DNA from: Myxococcales bacterium
GTDB lineage: Bacteria; Myxococcota_A; Polyangia; Haliangiales; Haliangiaceae
Length of the DNA: 37,725 nucleotides
Reading direction: 5' to 3'
NCBI GenBank assembly: GCA_016720595.1
Contig: JADKKI010000057.1
Coordinates: 1-37,725 of the forward strand
The notes under the pieces are model-generated. The model saw only the letters and a program-made list of their open reading frames with translations. It made no database searches and was not told where the DNA came from. The first letter of the stretch is position 1. Each line of letters begins with the position of its first letter. Positions 16,133-24,684 of this stretch are shown one piece after another. The translations under genes were made by a program, and so were the position numbers.

Positions 16133-18387
16133 GCAAGAGCGCCGTGCTCGACGCGTTTCTCGACGACCGAGACCGGCGGGAGGTGTGGCTCGTCGAGGTG
16201 TCCCCGCTGCGCCTGAGCGACGGGTCGATCGTCACGTTTCGTTGGGCTTCGGAGAGCTGGGCGACGCTGCCGAGCGAGAGCCCGGCGAACGAGCTGTTTT
16301 CCGGGCGGCTGGTGAACGCGTTCAACGTCTCGCTGGAGGCGGCCGTCGCTGGGACGGTGGGCGTTCTCCCCGGCGCGCGGGGCGGGGAAATCGTCGTCGG
16401 GCAGTCGTCGGGCGAGCTCGACGAGCTCGAGACGAATTTCGACTGGTGCGGGCGGTCGGTCGAGGTCTCGCGGGTGGGCTACTACTCGGGCGGGCGCGTC
16501 GGCTATGTCGACCGCGAGGTGGTCTTTCGTGGCGAGACGGCCTCTGCGCGGGCGCGGTTCGATGCGCTCGTCGTCGAGGTTCGCGACCCTGGCCGGGCGT
16601 TCGATTCGCCGCTGGTCCTCGGCCGCTTCCCGGGCTCGACGTGGTGCCTCGAGCTTGGCGCCGGAGGGTCTGTCGCTCTCGGCTCGCCGTCGAAGCTCAA
16701 TATCACTGGCGATCTGACGCTCGCGGCGCGGGTGAGGTTTTCGAGCTTCGCGGCTAACAATTACCTCGCGAGCTGGCGGAGCGTCGGAAGCTCGGCGTAC
16801 CCGTTCGCGTGGCTGGTGAGCTCGGCGGGGTGGCAGCTCTACGTGAACTCGGCCGCGGCGTTGAATGGCGAGACGGCGGCGCTCGCGCTTGAAACGTGGT
16901 ATCAGCTCGCAGTCACGGTGACGGGATCGACGCTCAAGTGCTACGCGTGGAACGAAGCGAGCGGCCGGCTACTCTACGCGTCGACGAAGACGCTGAGCAG
17001 CTCCTCGCATCCTTCTGGCGATGGATCGCTGGCGCTGGGCTCGCATTTCGGTTCGGCGTCGGCTGGCATGATGCTCGATTGGCTGGGCGCGTGGAATCGC
17101 GTGCTGACGACGGAGGAACTCGACGCGCTGCGCGGGCGGTCGCTTACGGCGGCGGAGATCGCCGCCGATTCGTCACTGAAAGGCTATTACCGGGGAGAGG
17201 AGGGCTCGGGAACGTCGCTCGGCGATGCGACGGCCTCGCCGGCAAACGGGACGATCACGAGCGGGACGTGGCGGCTCTCGCTCGGCGGCGGGGCGGATCT
17301 CGAGGGAAAGACGCTGCCTGCGGCGTTCGGTTCGGTCGAGGCGACGGAGCCGGCCCTGGTCTACGCGCCAACGCGGATCTACCAGTGGCACGACCAAGTC
17401 GCCGGCGGCGTGTCGGCGGTCAAGGCTGGCGGCGTGGCGCTCACGTTCGGGAGTGCCTACACGACGCTTTCGTCCTTCCTCGCCGCGACGACGACGGCCG
17501 GGAAGTACGACACGCTCAACCACGCCGGCGGGTGCTTCGTGCGGCTGGGGAGCAACCCGGACAAGCCGGTGACGGTGGACGGAACGGGCGACGCGGTCGG
17601 CGGCTACGTGTCGAGCGCTGCGGACGTGGCGCGGCGCCTGGTGACGACGCGAGGGCTCGCTCCGCTCGCTGACCCGGGCGGACTTGAAACGGCGTCGTTT
17701 TCGACGCTCAACGGCCTGACGTCGGCGGTAGTTGGGTTCTGGTCCCCGCCTGGGGCTACGGGCACGGTGCGCGAGGCGGTCGATTTCGTCCTCGGGTCGG
17801 TCGGGGCGGTCGGCGTTTTTCGGCGCGGCTCCGGGGCCTTCGCGGTCTGGCGGTTCGCCGCTGCCTCGGGCTCGGCCGCGCTCACGCTCGACGAGAACGA
17901 TTTTCGGACGCTCGAGCCGGTGGACGCCGACCCGCCAGCCTGGGCGGTGACGGTGCGGTATCGCCGATGCTGGCGGACGCTCTCGCTCGCGGAAATGGGC
18001 TCCGCGCTCGTCGGCACGGCGGCGCAGGAGTTCCTTACCCACGAGTGGCGAGAGGTGCGGCGGACTGCGCCGGACGTGCTGAGGGACTGCCCGCGTGCGC
18101 GCGAGCTCGTGGTCGAGACGGGGCTCTCGTCGGCGGTCGACGCGGCGGCGGAATGCTCGCGTCGCCTGGCGCTCTGGAAGGTCCGCCGGCGGGCGTGGCG
18201 GGCGACGGCAAGCGCTCGGGCCGGGGCGGTTGACCGGTTCGCGGTCGTGACGGTCGCGGCGAACGACGCGACGAGCGGCACGGCGAAGACGGGGCGCTTC
18301 GGGCTCGGCGCTGGGACCGATCTTCTCGCGCTCGGGGTCGGCGGCTCGCAAGCGGACGGAATCCAGGTCGTGACGGTTTGGGGGTGA
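16129..18387 (+). CDS. Tail tip protein with a LamG/concanavalin-like domain
   Basis: 752 aa from GTG 16129, overlapping the tape measure stop. Residues 1-175 look like a tail-tip scaffold (REVWLVEVSPLRLSDGSIVTF). Residues about 178-385 are a LamG-type jelly roll: LELGAGGSVALGSPSKLNITGDLTLAARVRF, then LETWYQLAVTVTGSTLKCY, MLDWLGAWNRVLTTEEL and LKGYYRGEEG, the characteristic order of a laminin-G/pentraxin-like lectin fold. The rest resembles a phage tip hub (NPDKPVTVDGTGD, DVLRDCPRAREL-VVETGL). The lectin domain probably binds surface glycans and may decide host range. Confidence 0.75.
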   Translation: MSKSAVLDAFLDDRDRREVWLVEVSPLRLSDGSIVTFRWASESWATLPSESPANELFSGRLVNAFNVSLEAAVAGTVGVLPGARGGEIVVGQSSGELDELETNFDWCGRSVEVSRVGYYSGGRVGYVDREVVFRGETASARARFDALVVEVRDPGRAFDSPLVLGRFPGSTWCLELGAGGSVALGSPSKLNITGDLTLAARVRFSSFAANNYLASWRSVGSSAYPFAWLVSSAGWQLYVNSAAALNGETAALALETWYQLAVTVTGSTLKCYAWNEASGRLLYASTKTLSSSSHPSGDGSLALGSHFGSASAGMMLDWLGAWNRVLTTEELDALRGRSLTAAEIAADSSLKGYYRGEEGSGTSLGDATASPANGTITSGTWRLSLGGGADLEGKTLPAAFGSVEATEPALVYAPTRIYQWHDQVAGGVSAVKAGGVALTFGSAYTTLSSFLAATTTAGKYDTLNHAGGCFVRLGSNPDKPVTVDGTGDAVGGYVSSAADVARRLVTTRGLAPLADPGGLETASFSTLNGLTSAVVGFWSPPGATGTVREAVDFVLGSVGAVGVFRRGSGAFAVWRFAAASGSAALTLDENDFRTLEPVDADPPAWAVTVRYRRCWRTLSLAEMGSALVGTAAQEFLTHEWREVRRTAPDVLRDCPRARELVVETGLSSAVDAAAECSRRLALWKVRRRAWRATASARAGAVDRFAVVTVAANDATSGTAKTGRFGLGAGTDLLALGVGGSQADGIQVVTVWG

Positions 18388-18390
18388 CTC

Positions 18391-19722
18391 GTGAGTAGCA
18401 AAGCGTTCCTCGGCGGGCTCCCGAACGTTGCAGCGCTCGCGGCGACGACGTTGACGGCGGGCGCGTCGGCGCCGTCGTCGATGCCGATCGCGAATCTCAA
18501 GACGGCGCAGCCTGGGGACGTCGCGCGGCTGCTGTCGGTCGACCCGTCGCTGACGTGGGTTTCGGCGGCGCTGCCGGCGATGGACGGGCTTTCTGGCACG
18601 GCGTCGCCGTGGCCGGTGGACTTCGGCGCTCTCGTGAATCACAACCTTTCCTCCGGGGCCTACTACCGGATCGCTGGGAAGGCCGCGGCGACGGCCGGAG
18701 ACCCTCTGAGCTTCGAGAGCGTGGCGCCGAACGGGATTTCGGGCTCTGGCGTAACGGGGGTTGTCGGTTCGATCGACGAAGCGATCGACTCGCCGGACGG
18801 GGTGGCGGTGACCGTCCACGGCGCGAGCTCGTACCTGCATGTCGCGTTCGCGACTCCGGCCGGCTCGCCGAGCTCCACCGATCCGGCCGGCGAGGTGTTC
18901 GTCGTTCGGGCGCGGTGTGACTACGACGGCGCGGCGGTGGTCACGGCGAAGCTCTACAACAGCGGGGCGCTCGTCGCGACGCTCGGGACGTTCCGGCCGC
19001 GGGCAAGCTACGGGTACTTTCAGGTGTCGGCGGCTGGGCTGGCGAGCTCCGGGGTTCCTTCGGCGAACGTCGAGCTTCGGCTTTCGCTCGACTCGGCCTT
19101 CGCGATTCTCGAGGTCGATCTCGTGCGATGGGTGACCGAGACGACGGCCTCGGCGGCGGCGATCGACTCCGGGTGGCGTGCGGTGCCGTCTGCGGCCGTC
19201 GATCCGCTGCTCGGCTCGACGCCTGCCGATGCGGTGGGGACGGAGCCGCAGAAAACGCTGCTCGGCGAGGTCTCCGGCGGACTGAGCGCGCGGGAGGTGG
19301 CGATCTACCTCCGCGACGCGTCGAACGCTGACGGCTTCCTGCAGGCGGGCGTGCTCGTCGCTGGGCCGGCCTTTCGGACGGCCACCCCGCCGGCGCTCGG
19401 CGAGCTGCTCGGCGCGGAGGATCTGTCGCTCCGGATGGAGGCGTGGGGCGGCGCGACGTTCGGCGTCGCAAAGCGGCGGCGGCGCGTGCTGCCGCTGCGC
19501 TGGCACTCGCTGACCGCGGGCGAGGCCGTGGCGTTGCACGAGCGGCTGTCGTGGCGTCTCGGCACGCTTGGCGGCGTGCTTGTCGCCATGTTCCCGCAGT
19601 CGACGGACGGTTTCGAGCGCCTGGCGACGGCTTGGTGCTCGGTCGAGGAGCTGCCGGCGATCTCGAGCGGTGGAGTGCCGGGCAAGTACAGCGCAGAGGC
19701 GCGTTTCATCGAGCGGCTGTGA
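18391..19722 (+). CDS. Tail tip/virion structural protein
   Basis: 443 aa from GTG 18391, three bases after the previous stop. It begins MSSKAFLGGLPNVAALAATTL and is mostly beta (VFVVRARCDYDGAAVVTAKLY, VELRLSLDSAFAILEVDLVRW), with a C-terminal domain that has RRRRVLPLRWHSLTAGEAVALHERLSW and ends AEARFIERL. This order is familiar from unnamed siphophage structural proteins after the tip gene. No firm family. It probably sits at the tail end next to the LamG protein. Confidence 0.7.
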   Translation: MSSKAFLGGLPNVAALAATTLTAGASAPSSMPIANLKTAQPGDVARLLSVDPSLTWVSAALPAMDGLSGTASPWPVDFGALVNHNLSSGAYYRIAGKAAATAGDPLSFESVAPNGISGSGVTGVVGSIDEAIDSPDGVAVTVHGASSYLHVAFATPAGSPSSTDPAGEVFVVRARCDYDGAAVVTAKLYNSGALVATLGTFRPRASYGYFQVSAAGLASSGVPSANVELRLSLDSAFAILEVDLVRWVTETTASAAAIDSGWRAVPSAAVDPLLGSTPADAVGTEPQKTLLGEVSGGLSAREVAIYLRDASNADGFLQAGVLVAGPAFRTATPPALGELLGAEDLSLRMEAWGGATFGVAKRRRRVLPLRWHSLTAGEAVALHERLSWRLGTLGGVLVAMFPQSTDGFERLATAWCSVEELPAISSGGVPGKYSAEARFIERL

Positions 19723-19740
19723 GTCGTCGAGGGGGTGGGG

Positions 19741-20142
19741 ATGGAGCATTCGGCTGCCGCGGTGGAGTGGCTGACGTGGGCGTTTCGTGGGCTGCTCGGC
19801 GTCTGCGCGTTCGGGGCGCTGGCCTATTTCCGGCTGGCTCTTGGGCGCTCTGAGTCGCGCCAAGCGGAGGCGTTGCAAGTGGCGGAGCGAGAGCAGGCCG
19901 CGGCGCTGTCGAGGGTGGCTGAGCAGTTCGCGGCGCGCCTGGGCGATGCGGCAAAGCGCGACGAGGTCGCCGAGCTGGGGCGCCAGCTCGGGCGGCACGA
20001 GGTCGCGCTGGCAAGAGACGCGGAACGGTGGGACGGCGTGCTACGCGAGCTTTCCGGGCTGAGGTCGGGCCTTCGACGAATCGAAGGCCGGCTGCTGTCA
20101 GGTCGTCGGGCCTTGCCCGAGGACCAGGAAGAGGGGGCGTAA
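19741..20142 (+). CDS. Membrane-anchored coiled-coil protein
   Basis: About 133 aa from ATG 19741, favoured over GTG 19735 because of GAGGGGG a few bases upstream. One membrane helix at residues 14-35 (FRGLLGVCAFGALAYFRLAL), then a long charged coiled coil rich in Glu, Arg and Ala (SRQAEALQVAEREQAAALS and on). The stop TAATG overlaps the next start. Such N-anchored coiled coils occur in lysis (spanin or holin partner) or as virion proteins; place before the lysis block favours the first, without proof. Confidence 0.65.
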   Translation: MEHSAAAVEWLTWAFRGLLGVCAFGALAYFRLALGRSESRQAEALQVAEREQAAALSRVAEQFAARLGDAAKRDEVAELGRQLGRHEVALARDAERWDGVLRELSGLRSGLRRIEGRLLSGRRALPEDQEEGA

Positions 20143-21506
20143 TGGGCGGCGAGGTCAAGATGGTGCCGGCGCTGCCGGCGATGATCCGGGGATCGGTTGG
20201 CGACCCGGCAGATTGGGCCGGGGATCTCGAGCTCGGGCAGGTCGAGGGCTTGGCGTCGGAGAATCTCCCGGAGCTTGCATGGTGCGAGGAGACCTACCAC
20301 CACGCGAACCGGTGGCGCGGGGCCGGCGGTCGCTTCTCCCCGGCGAACGGGGAGACCGCGGCGGCGTTGGCGACGTGTCGCCAGTGGGGGCTCGACCGCC
20401 TGGCGGTCGGGCGTCGGGCCTTCATGGGGCACGAAGCGTTCGGGCGGACGTACCCGGGGTGGCACTACATGGGCAAGCGTGCCGCGTTGCCGCTCGCGCT
20501 AGCGCTCGGGTGGGACGATCTCGCGGCCGAGCTGCGCGGGTGGCTGCGGGCCTTCCTGGCGTGGTCGGCGGTGTGTTCTGGCCGGTCGCCTGGGCGGGAG
20601 GTGCGCGACCACAAGCTCGAGGCTGCGGGGCTCGGCCGAGCTGCCGGGGTCGTCTCGTGCGATGGTCCGCCGATTTCGTGGGGCGGGCGCTTCGTCGCGT
20701 GGAGTGGCGACCGGTGCGCGTCTCGAGAGGGCGACGCGAAAAGCCCGGAATACGGGAAGTTTCTTCCGTACCTCTCGCTCTCGCCGATGGGCATCTGGCT
20801 CGAGCTCGAGATCGGCGCTCGGCCGGCGAGCGGGACGACCGAGGGCGAGGTGATGGCGGCGCTTCGCGAGTCGTTCGGCGCCGTCGGTGAGTCGGCGACC
20901 GGCGGATGCGTGCTGAGCGCTGACGACGTCGACGCGCTGCGGGCCGCTCGCGATGGCGACGTCGGGGCGTGTCTCCGGGTTCTCGAGTGGTGCCGGGAGT
21001 GGCTGCCAGAGGTGCCGTTCAGAGTGCAACGGACGGCGGCGTCGGTGACGAGCGTTTCGCCACGCGGGCGCGGGTCGTCGACGACTCACGTTTACGCGAC
21101 GACCTGCGAGCTTGAGTCGGGGATCGGGCGGCACTTGTACGCGGACCCGGGCTGGCGCTCCTACAAGGAGCCTCCTCCGAAGTGGATCGGGCCGGGGACG
21201 GCCACCGTCGAGGCGCTTGAGGGCGGAGGCCTCCGAATCAGGGCGCAGCGTGACGACGCGGCCTTTGGGCCGCCGGTAGTGCTCGAGACGCTCGGCGGCG
21301 GGCTCGAGCTGGACGTCGAGACGGGGCCGGACGGGCTGCGCGTGCTCTTCCCCGTGCCGGAGGCTCCGGCGGTGCCTGTCGCTCCCGACCCGCCGGCCGG
21401 CGGTGCCGTGGCACCGGTGCCGGCGGTGCCGAGTCGTCCCCGGAAGCGGCGCGGGCTGGCGGCTCTGCTCGAGGCGTTGCGGCGTCTCTTCGGGGGGCGG
21501 CGGTGA
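20142..21506 (+). CDS. Unknown large late protein
   Basis: 454 aa from ATG 20142, which shares bases with the previous TAA. The first ~290 residues are helical with many Trp (LAWCEETYHHANRWRGAGG, GRTYPGWHYMGKRAALPLALALGW), suggesting an enzyme-like or alpha-toroid-like domain. I saw no clear catalytic motif. A beta segment follows (TVEALEGGGLRIRAQRDD), then a Pro/Ala linker (residues ~400-435) and a basic amphipathic C-terminus (RPRKRRGLAALLEALRRLFG) that could touch membranes or DNA. Position suggests a tail spike, injected protein or lysis accessory. Function not known. Confidence 0.65.
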   Translation: MGGEVKMVPALPAMIRGSVGDPADWAGDLELGQVEGLASENLPELAWCEETYHHANRWRGAGGRFSPANGETAAALATCRQWGLDRLAVGRRAFMGHEAFGRTYPGWHYMGKRAALPLALALGWDDLAAELRGWLRAFLAWSAVCSGRSPGREVRDHKLEAAGLGRAAGVVSCDGPPISWGGRFVAWSGDRCASREGDAKSPEYGKFLPYLSLSPMGIWLELEIGARPASGTTEGEVMAALRESFGAVGESATGGCVLSADDVDALRAARDGDVGACLRVLEWCREWLPEVPFRVQRTAASVTSVSPRGRGSSTTHVYATTCELESGIGRHLYADPGWRSYKEPPPKWIGPGTATVEALEGGGLRIRAQRDDAAFGPPVVLETLGGGLELDVETGPDGLRVLFPVPEAPAVPVAPDPPAGGAVAPVPAVPSRPRKRRGLAALLEALRRLFGGRR

Positions 21507-21736
21507 AGGCGAGACTCTGCAAGCGGTGCGGGTGCGATGCCTGGCCGGCGCTCTACATGGGGGCGCCTGGCTGGGTGTGCAGTGCGCCGGAGTGCAACGC
21601 GGCCGGCGGGCCTGCGGTGTGGTTGACGCGGATCATCGGTTTCTGGCTCCCCGGCATCGTGGCGTTTCCGCGGCGGCGGATCTCCTATTCCGAGGCGGTC
21701 CTGGCGTGGTGGCAGGCCATGGGGGCAAGGCGATGA
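21503..21736 (+). CDS. Small zinc-ribbon protein
   Basis: 77 aa from GTG 21503 with a GTGA overlap. Cysteines CKRCGC near residues 6-11 and C26/C31 (VCSAPECN) could bind one zinc ion. The C-terminal half is hydrophobic and basic (LTRIIGFWLPGIVAFPRRR). Unknown function, late operon. Confidence 0.6.
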   Translation: MKARLCKRCGCDAWPALYMGAPGWVCSAPECNAAGGPAVWLTRIIGFWLPGIVAFPRRRISYSEAVLAWWQAMGARR

Positions 21737-21891
21737 TCTGGCTCGGGTGTAAGGCCGCGGTGATGCTCGCGGTTGTCGGCATCGTGCTGTCGTCGATCGT
21801 GGCGGATGCTCTGGCGCCACGCATCGGGGGCCGTGACTACTCGAAGCTGCAGGACGCTCTCGAGCAGTTCTGGCGGAGGAACGGGCGATGA
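21733..21891 (+). CDS. Small single-helix membrane protein, lysis candidate
   Basis: 52 aa from ATG 21733 (ATGA overlap with the previous stop) and followed by another ATGA overlap with the endolysin. One hydrophobic helix (CKAAVMLAVVGIVLSSIVADAL), then a short polar tail. Being tightly coupled to the endolysin, it is a candidate pinholin, antiholin or spanin subunit. The role is inferred from context. Confidence 0.6.
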   Translation: MIWLGCKAAVMLAVVGIVLSSIVADALAPRIGGRDYSKLQDALEQFWRRNGR

Positions 21892-22469
21892 AGGCGCCCG
21901 GCTTCGAGGCAGCGCTCGAGCGGACGCTCGAGTGGGAAGGCGTTTACTCGCGCGACGATCGCGACCCGGGCGGGGAAACGGTGTTCGGCGTCGCCCGGAA
22001 GCGTTGGGGCGGCTGGGTTGGCTGGGCGATCGTCGACGAGCTCGCGAAGGTTCGCGGCGATGGGCTGGCGCTCGTCGAGCGGCTGCGGAAGTCGGAGGCG
22101 CTGCGCCGGGAGGTCGAGCTTTTCTACCGTGCGTCGTTCTGGCTCCCGCTGGGTTGCGAGGACCTGGCGGCGGTCGCTCCCGATCTGGCAGGGAAGCTAT
22201 TTGCCGCGGGCGTCAACCTGGGGAGCGATCGCGCGCTCGAGCTCCTGCAGGCGGTGCTCGCCGGCTACGGGCGCGAAGTCGCAGTTGACGGCGTGTTCGG
22301 TCCGGTGACGCTGGCGGCGGCGCGTTCGGTGTGCAGCGATCCAGGCGGGGCCGAGGGTCTGCTCGCCGGGCTGCGGGCGGCGTGCCGGGCGTACTACGCG
22401 GGGCTCATGCGAGGGAACCCGCGGCTCGAGGTCTACCGGCGCGGATGGTTCCGGCGGGCGGCGGCGTGA
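21888..22469 (+). CDS. Endolysin, GH108 N-acetylmuramidase
   Basis: 193 aa from ATG 21888. Cuts peptidoglycan at the end of infection. The N-terminus has the GH108 signature LEWEGVYSRDDRDPGGET-VFGVARKRW, with the catalytic Glu in EGxYS (about residue 17). The C-terminal part (residues ~95-190) fits the short peptidoglycan-binding domain paired with this family: FAAGVNLGSDRALELLQAVL, VDGVFGPVTLAAARS, YRRGWFRRA. No signal peptide is visible, so export should need a holin. Neighbouring membrane proteins are suitable candidates. Confidence 0.92.
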   Translation: MKAPGFEAALERTLEWEGVYSRDDRDPGGETVFGVARKRWGGWVGWAIVDELAKVRGDGLALVERLRKSEALRREVELFYRASFWLPLGCEDLAAVAPDLAGKLFAAGVNLGSDRALELLQAVLAGYGREVAVDGVFGPVTLAAARSVCSDPGGAEGLLAGLRAACRAYYAGLMRGNPRLEVYRRGWFRRAAA

Positions 22470-22786
22470 CGATGCGGCGGCCTCGGCGGTCGGCGTGGCG
22501 GACGGGGCCGCCGAAATGGGCCTATACGGCCTACGGCGTGGCGCTCGCGACGTTGCACCTTGGGCTCGCCGCGGCCGACTGGCGGCGGGCCTTCGACCTC
22601 TGGCGCGAGGCGTGGCCGTTCTACGCGTCGCTCGTCGCGGTGACGAGCGCCGCGGCGACCGTGTTGCACGTACAGGGTAGGACCTCCGCCGGCAGCTACT
22701 ACGGCGGGAACGATGGGCAGGAGGTGGGGAATGCAGGGCGAGAACGGGCAGAGCTGGACTACCCGCGGCCGAGCGCTGGCGGGTAA
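22466..22786 (+). CDS. Putative holin, two membrane helices
   Basis: 106 aa from GTG 22466 (GTGA overlap with endolysin; ATG 22472 is an alternative). A very basic N-terminus precedes two hydrophobic segments: about residues 19-40 (YTAYGVALATLHLGLAA) and 52-72 (FYASLVAVTSAAATVLHVQG). The C-terminus is soluble. Charge, size and location beside the endolysin fit a holin. Its 3' end overlaps the next gene by 56 bp. Confidence 0.65.
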   Translation: MTMRRPRRSAWRTGPPKWAYTAYGVALATLHLGLAAADWRRAFDLWREAWPFYASLVAVTSAAATVLHVQGRTSAGSYYGGNDGQEVGNAGRERAELDYPRPSAGG

Positions 22787-23405
22787 GGCGTGGGTAGCGC
22801 TGCCGGTGTCGGCGGCGGTGGTGGTGGTGCTGCTCGCCGTCGTCGGCGAGGTCGCGCAGTGGCGAAGGGCGGCGAAGGAGGACGCGGCGCCGGTCGTCGC
22901 GGCGACGACCAAGCGACTCGACGACGTGCCGCGCGTGCCGGTGGCGGCGGAGCTCAATGTGCCGGCGCTGCCGAAAGGGAAGCTGGGGAAGATTCAAGAT
23001 ACCTACCGGGCCCCGGTCGCAACGGTCGACCGGAGCGGGGAGGTCGTCGACGCGTCGGGGAAGGCAATCCCGGGCGGTTTCGCAGGGGCAGAGGTGGCGC
23101 TCGAGGAGGTGACGCTCCCGCGGCTTCCGGAGGGAGGCTCCGCGCTCGTCACGCGGACGGCGAGCGGCGACGTGTCGGTGCACATCGCGCCGAAACCTCG
23201 CCGCTTCTTCGAGCTCTCGCCGGTGTGGGCGGTCGGGGCGCTCGTCTCGCCGCTCGACACGGCGCGCTCCCGGGTCTACGTCCGCTTCGACGGCCTCCGG
23301 CTCGGGCGTGTTCACGTCGTCGGCGAGGCCGGGCAAGAATGGCGCGCTGGCAGCGCCGGCGCCTACGCGATGGTCGGCGCCGAGCTGCGGTTCGGGGAGC
23401 GCTAG
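22731..23405 (+). CDS. Membrane-anchored periplasmic protein, spanin-like candidate
   Basis: 224 aa from ATG 22731, set by AGGAGG at 22719-22724 six bases upstream (ATG 22713 lies in front of this site). One N-terminal helix (VALPVSAAVVVVLLAVVGEVA) is followed by a long extracytoplasmic part with Pro-rich and Val-rich sequence. It ends in a beta domain: FFELSPVWAVGALVSPLDTA, VYVRFDGLRLGRVHVVGEAG. No lipobox is seen. It ends the lysis block and its stop overlaps the convergent gene. A unimolecular spanin or outer-membrane-facing protein is possible but unproven. Confidence 0.6.
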   Translation: MQGENGQSWTTRGRALAGKAWVALPVSAAVVVVLLAVVGEVAQWRRAAKEDAAPVVAATTKRLDDVPRVPVAAELNVPALPKGKLGKIQDTYRAPVATVDRSGEVVDASGKAIPGGFAGAEVALEEVTLPRLPEGGSALVTRTASGDVSVHIAPKPRRFFELSPVWAVGALVSPLDTARSRVYVRFDGLRLGRVHVVGEAGQEWRAGSAGAYAMVGAELRFGER

Positions 23406-23815
23406 GCGGTCACGGTCGGATGGAGCGGCATGTCGAGCAAGTCGTCGAGGGCGAGGCGTTCGACGAACGGCAGGCCGAGCAGATAGTCGGCGAGCTCTTC
23501 CGCCGCGGTGTCGGTCCTCACTTGCATGATTCTTCGTGTGAGGGGCTCCCGAGGCGGTGGAGCTGCGATCAAATCGGGCCATTTCGTGCGCACGTAAAAG
23601 AGATCGGCGAACCGCTTTTCGCTGATGGCCGGCGGAGCGAGAGTGTCGACGAGCGCAAGGTATCGCTCCAGGATGCGCTCGACGGTGACGGTCCGCGGCT
23701 CGCCTGGGGCCCGGCGAGCTTCGATCGCTTCGAGCATGTCGAGCGAGAGGGTGAGCGAGGTCGTCGGCGTCGGCCGGTTGCGCGGCTTCGCCGGTTTTTT
23801 GGCGCGCGGGCTCAT
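23402..23815 (-). CDS. Possible ribbon-helix-helix DNA-binding protein
   Basis: 137 aa on the minus strand, last of a leftward set. After a basic tail (SPRAKKPAKPRNRPTPTT) it has SLTLSLDMLEAIEARRAPGE and TVTVERILERYLALVD, a strand then two helices like a ribbon-helix-helix fold. The rest is unfamiliar. Its stop overlaps the stop of the lysis-end gene, so the late and leftward operons meet tail to tail with no room for a separate terminator. Confidence 0.6.
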   Translation of the reverse strand: MSPRAKKPAKPRNRPTPTTSLTLSLDMLEAIEARRAPGEPRTVTVERILERYLALVDTLAPPAISEKRFADLFYVRTKWPDLIAAPPPREPLTRRIMQVRTDTAAEELADYLLGLPFVERLALDDLLDMPLHPTVTA

Positions 23816-24063
23816 AGGTCGGCGTCCGTTGTGCGCCAGTCCTCTTCTTCGAGGTCGGCGTCGGCTTCGAGGGTGTTCGCGAGGCGGTACGCTTCGTCGA
23901 TCTCTTCCCGGTTGGCGTCGACGATCTCGGACATGAGCGAGGCGATCGCTCCTCGCAGGTCTCTGGCGTGTCCCCGGAGGCTCGAGGGGCTGGAATCGCC
24001 GCCGTAGCGGATGAGGTCGTGGGCTTTGGCGGCGAGGGTCCTGACGTGGCTCAGGCTGTTCAT
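23812..24063 (-). CDS. Small unknown helical protein
   Basis: 83 aa from ATG at 24063 with GAAAGG upstream, preferred over longer starts. The sequence is helical and acidic towards the C-terminus (MSEIVDANREEIDEAYRLAN, ADADLEEEDW). It overlaps the next gene by ATGA. No family recognised; part of the leftward operon downstream of the repressor. Confidence 0.6.
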   Translation of the reverse strand: MNSLSHVRTLAAKAHDLIRYGGDSSPSSLRGHARDLRGAIASLMSEIVDANREEIDEAYRLANTLEADADLEEEDWRTTDADL

Positions 24064-24082
24064 GGCTTGGCCTTTCTGGCGG

Positions 24083-24280
24083 TCAGTGCTGCGCGCGGCG
24101 GTTGCGCTTGATCTTCTCGGCGACGCGCTCCGCTTCGGCGACGCGGGCGACGTTCCCGGCGGCGGAGTGCTCACGGACGGCGACCTCGAGCACGAGCTCG
24201 GCGAGCGAGCGGCCGGCGAGGCGGTGGCGCAGGTTGTTGGAGTGCTCGGCGAGCTCGGCTTCGATGCGGGCGGTTTTCAT
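24083..24280 (-). CDS. Small unknown helical protein
   Basis: 65 aa from ATG at 24280 with GAGAGGA upstream. Entirely charged helix (RIEAELAEHSNNLRHRLAGRSL, AEAERVAEKIKRNRR), perhaps a dimeric coiled-coil regulator. Unknown function; part of the leftward operon. Confidence 0.6.
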   Translation of the reverse strand: MKTARIEAELAEHSNNLRHRLAGRSLAELVLEVAVREHSAAGNVARVAEAERVAEKIKRNRRAQH

Positions 24281-24308
24281 GGCGTCCTCTCGTTAGGGTC
24301 GGGCTGCG

Positions 24309-24578
24309 TCAGAAGACCTCGGTTCCGTCCATCGCCCAAACGCGCCCATTGAACGACACGCGGGCAACCTGCGTGCGCTTGTCGGCGAACACTTGGCCTC
24401 CCGTCCAATTGCCTCCCCCGAGGTTGTTTCGCTCGATGTAGGCGCGGCACTCGGCGGCGGCGGCTTGCAGCGTGGGGACGTGCCGCATCGCCGGGCCTTC
24501 CTGCGGCTTGATCCCGTCCCAATAGCCACCCGGGATGTCCGGGTTTGGGCTGTGCTTCATCGTGACGACGTAGGGCAT
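24309..24578 (-). CDS. Small unknown alpha/beta protein
   Basis: 89 aa from ATG at 24578, chosen for AAGGAGAG just upstream. It reads MPYVVTMKHSPNPDIPGGYWDG, then AAAAECRAYIERNNLGGGNW, and ends in two strands (VARVSFNGRVWAMDGTEVF). This looks like a compact single-domain protein of unknown role. It is first after the promoter at 24601-24628, so that promoter probably drives the three downstream leftward genes too. Confidence 0.65.
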   Translation of the reverse strand: MPYVVTMKHSPNPDIPGGYWDGIKPQEGPAMRHVPTLQAAAAECRAYIERNNLGGGNWTGGQVFADKRTQVARVSFNGRVWAMDGTEVF

Positions 24579-24600
24579 CGGTCTCTCCTTGGATGGACAC

Positions 24601-24628
24601 AGAATAAGCCAACGGCGCGCCATGGCAA
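24601..24628 (-). promoter_or_regulatory. Sigma-70-like leftward promoter
   Basis: On the minus strand TTGCCA (24628-24623, five of six to the -35 consensus), 16-bp spacer, then TATTCT (24606-24601, four of six to -10). It points at the small gene starting at 24578, with AAGGAGAG in the leader. The surrounding sequence is slightly AT-richer than its neighbourhood. Confidence 0.55.
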
Positions 24629-24684
24629 GGAGGGCCGGAGAGAAAACCGAAGAAAATCAGGGATCTTCTGGCGACGCCATGGCG

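Noticed and set aside
16129..18387. Diversity-generating retroelement acting on the LamG tail gene
   Set aside because: No reverse transcriptase gene and no template/variable repeat pair were seen in the window.
17173..19998. Very long open frame on the minus strand (over 900 codons), and similar ones at 2570-4450, 11801-14023 and 22197-23582
   Set aside because: These lie antisense to well-supported structural genes, have Arg/Pro-rich low-complexity translations, and arise from the strong G/C third-position bias of the plus-strand genes.
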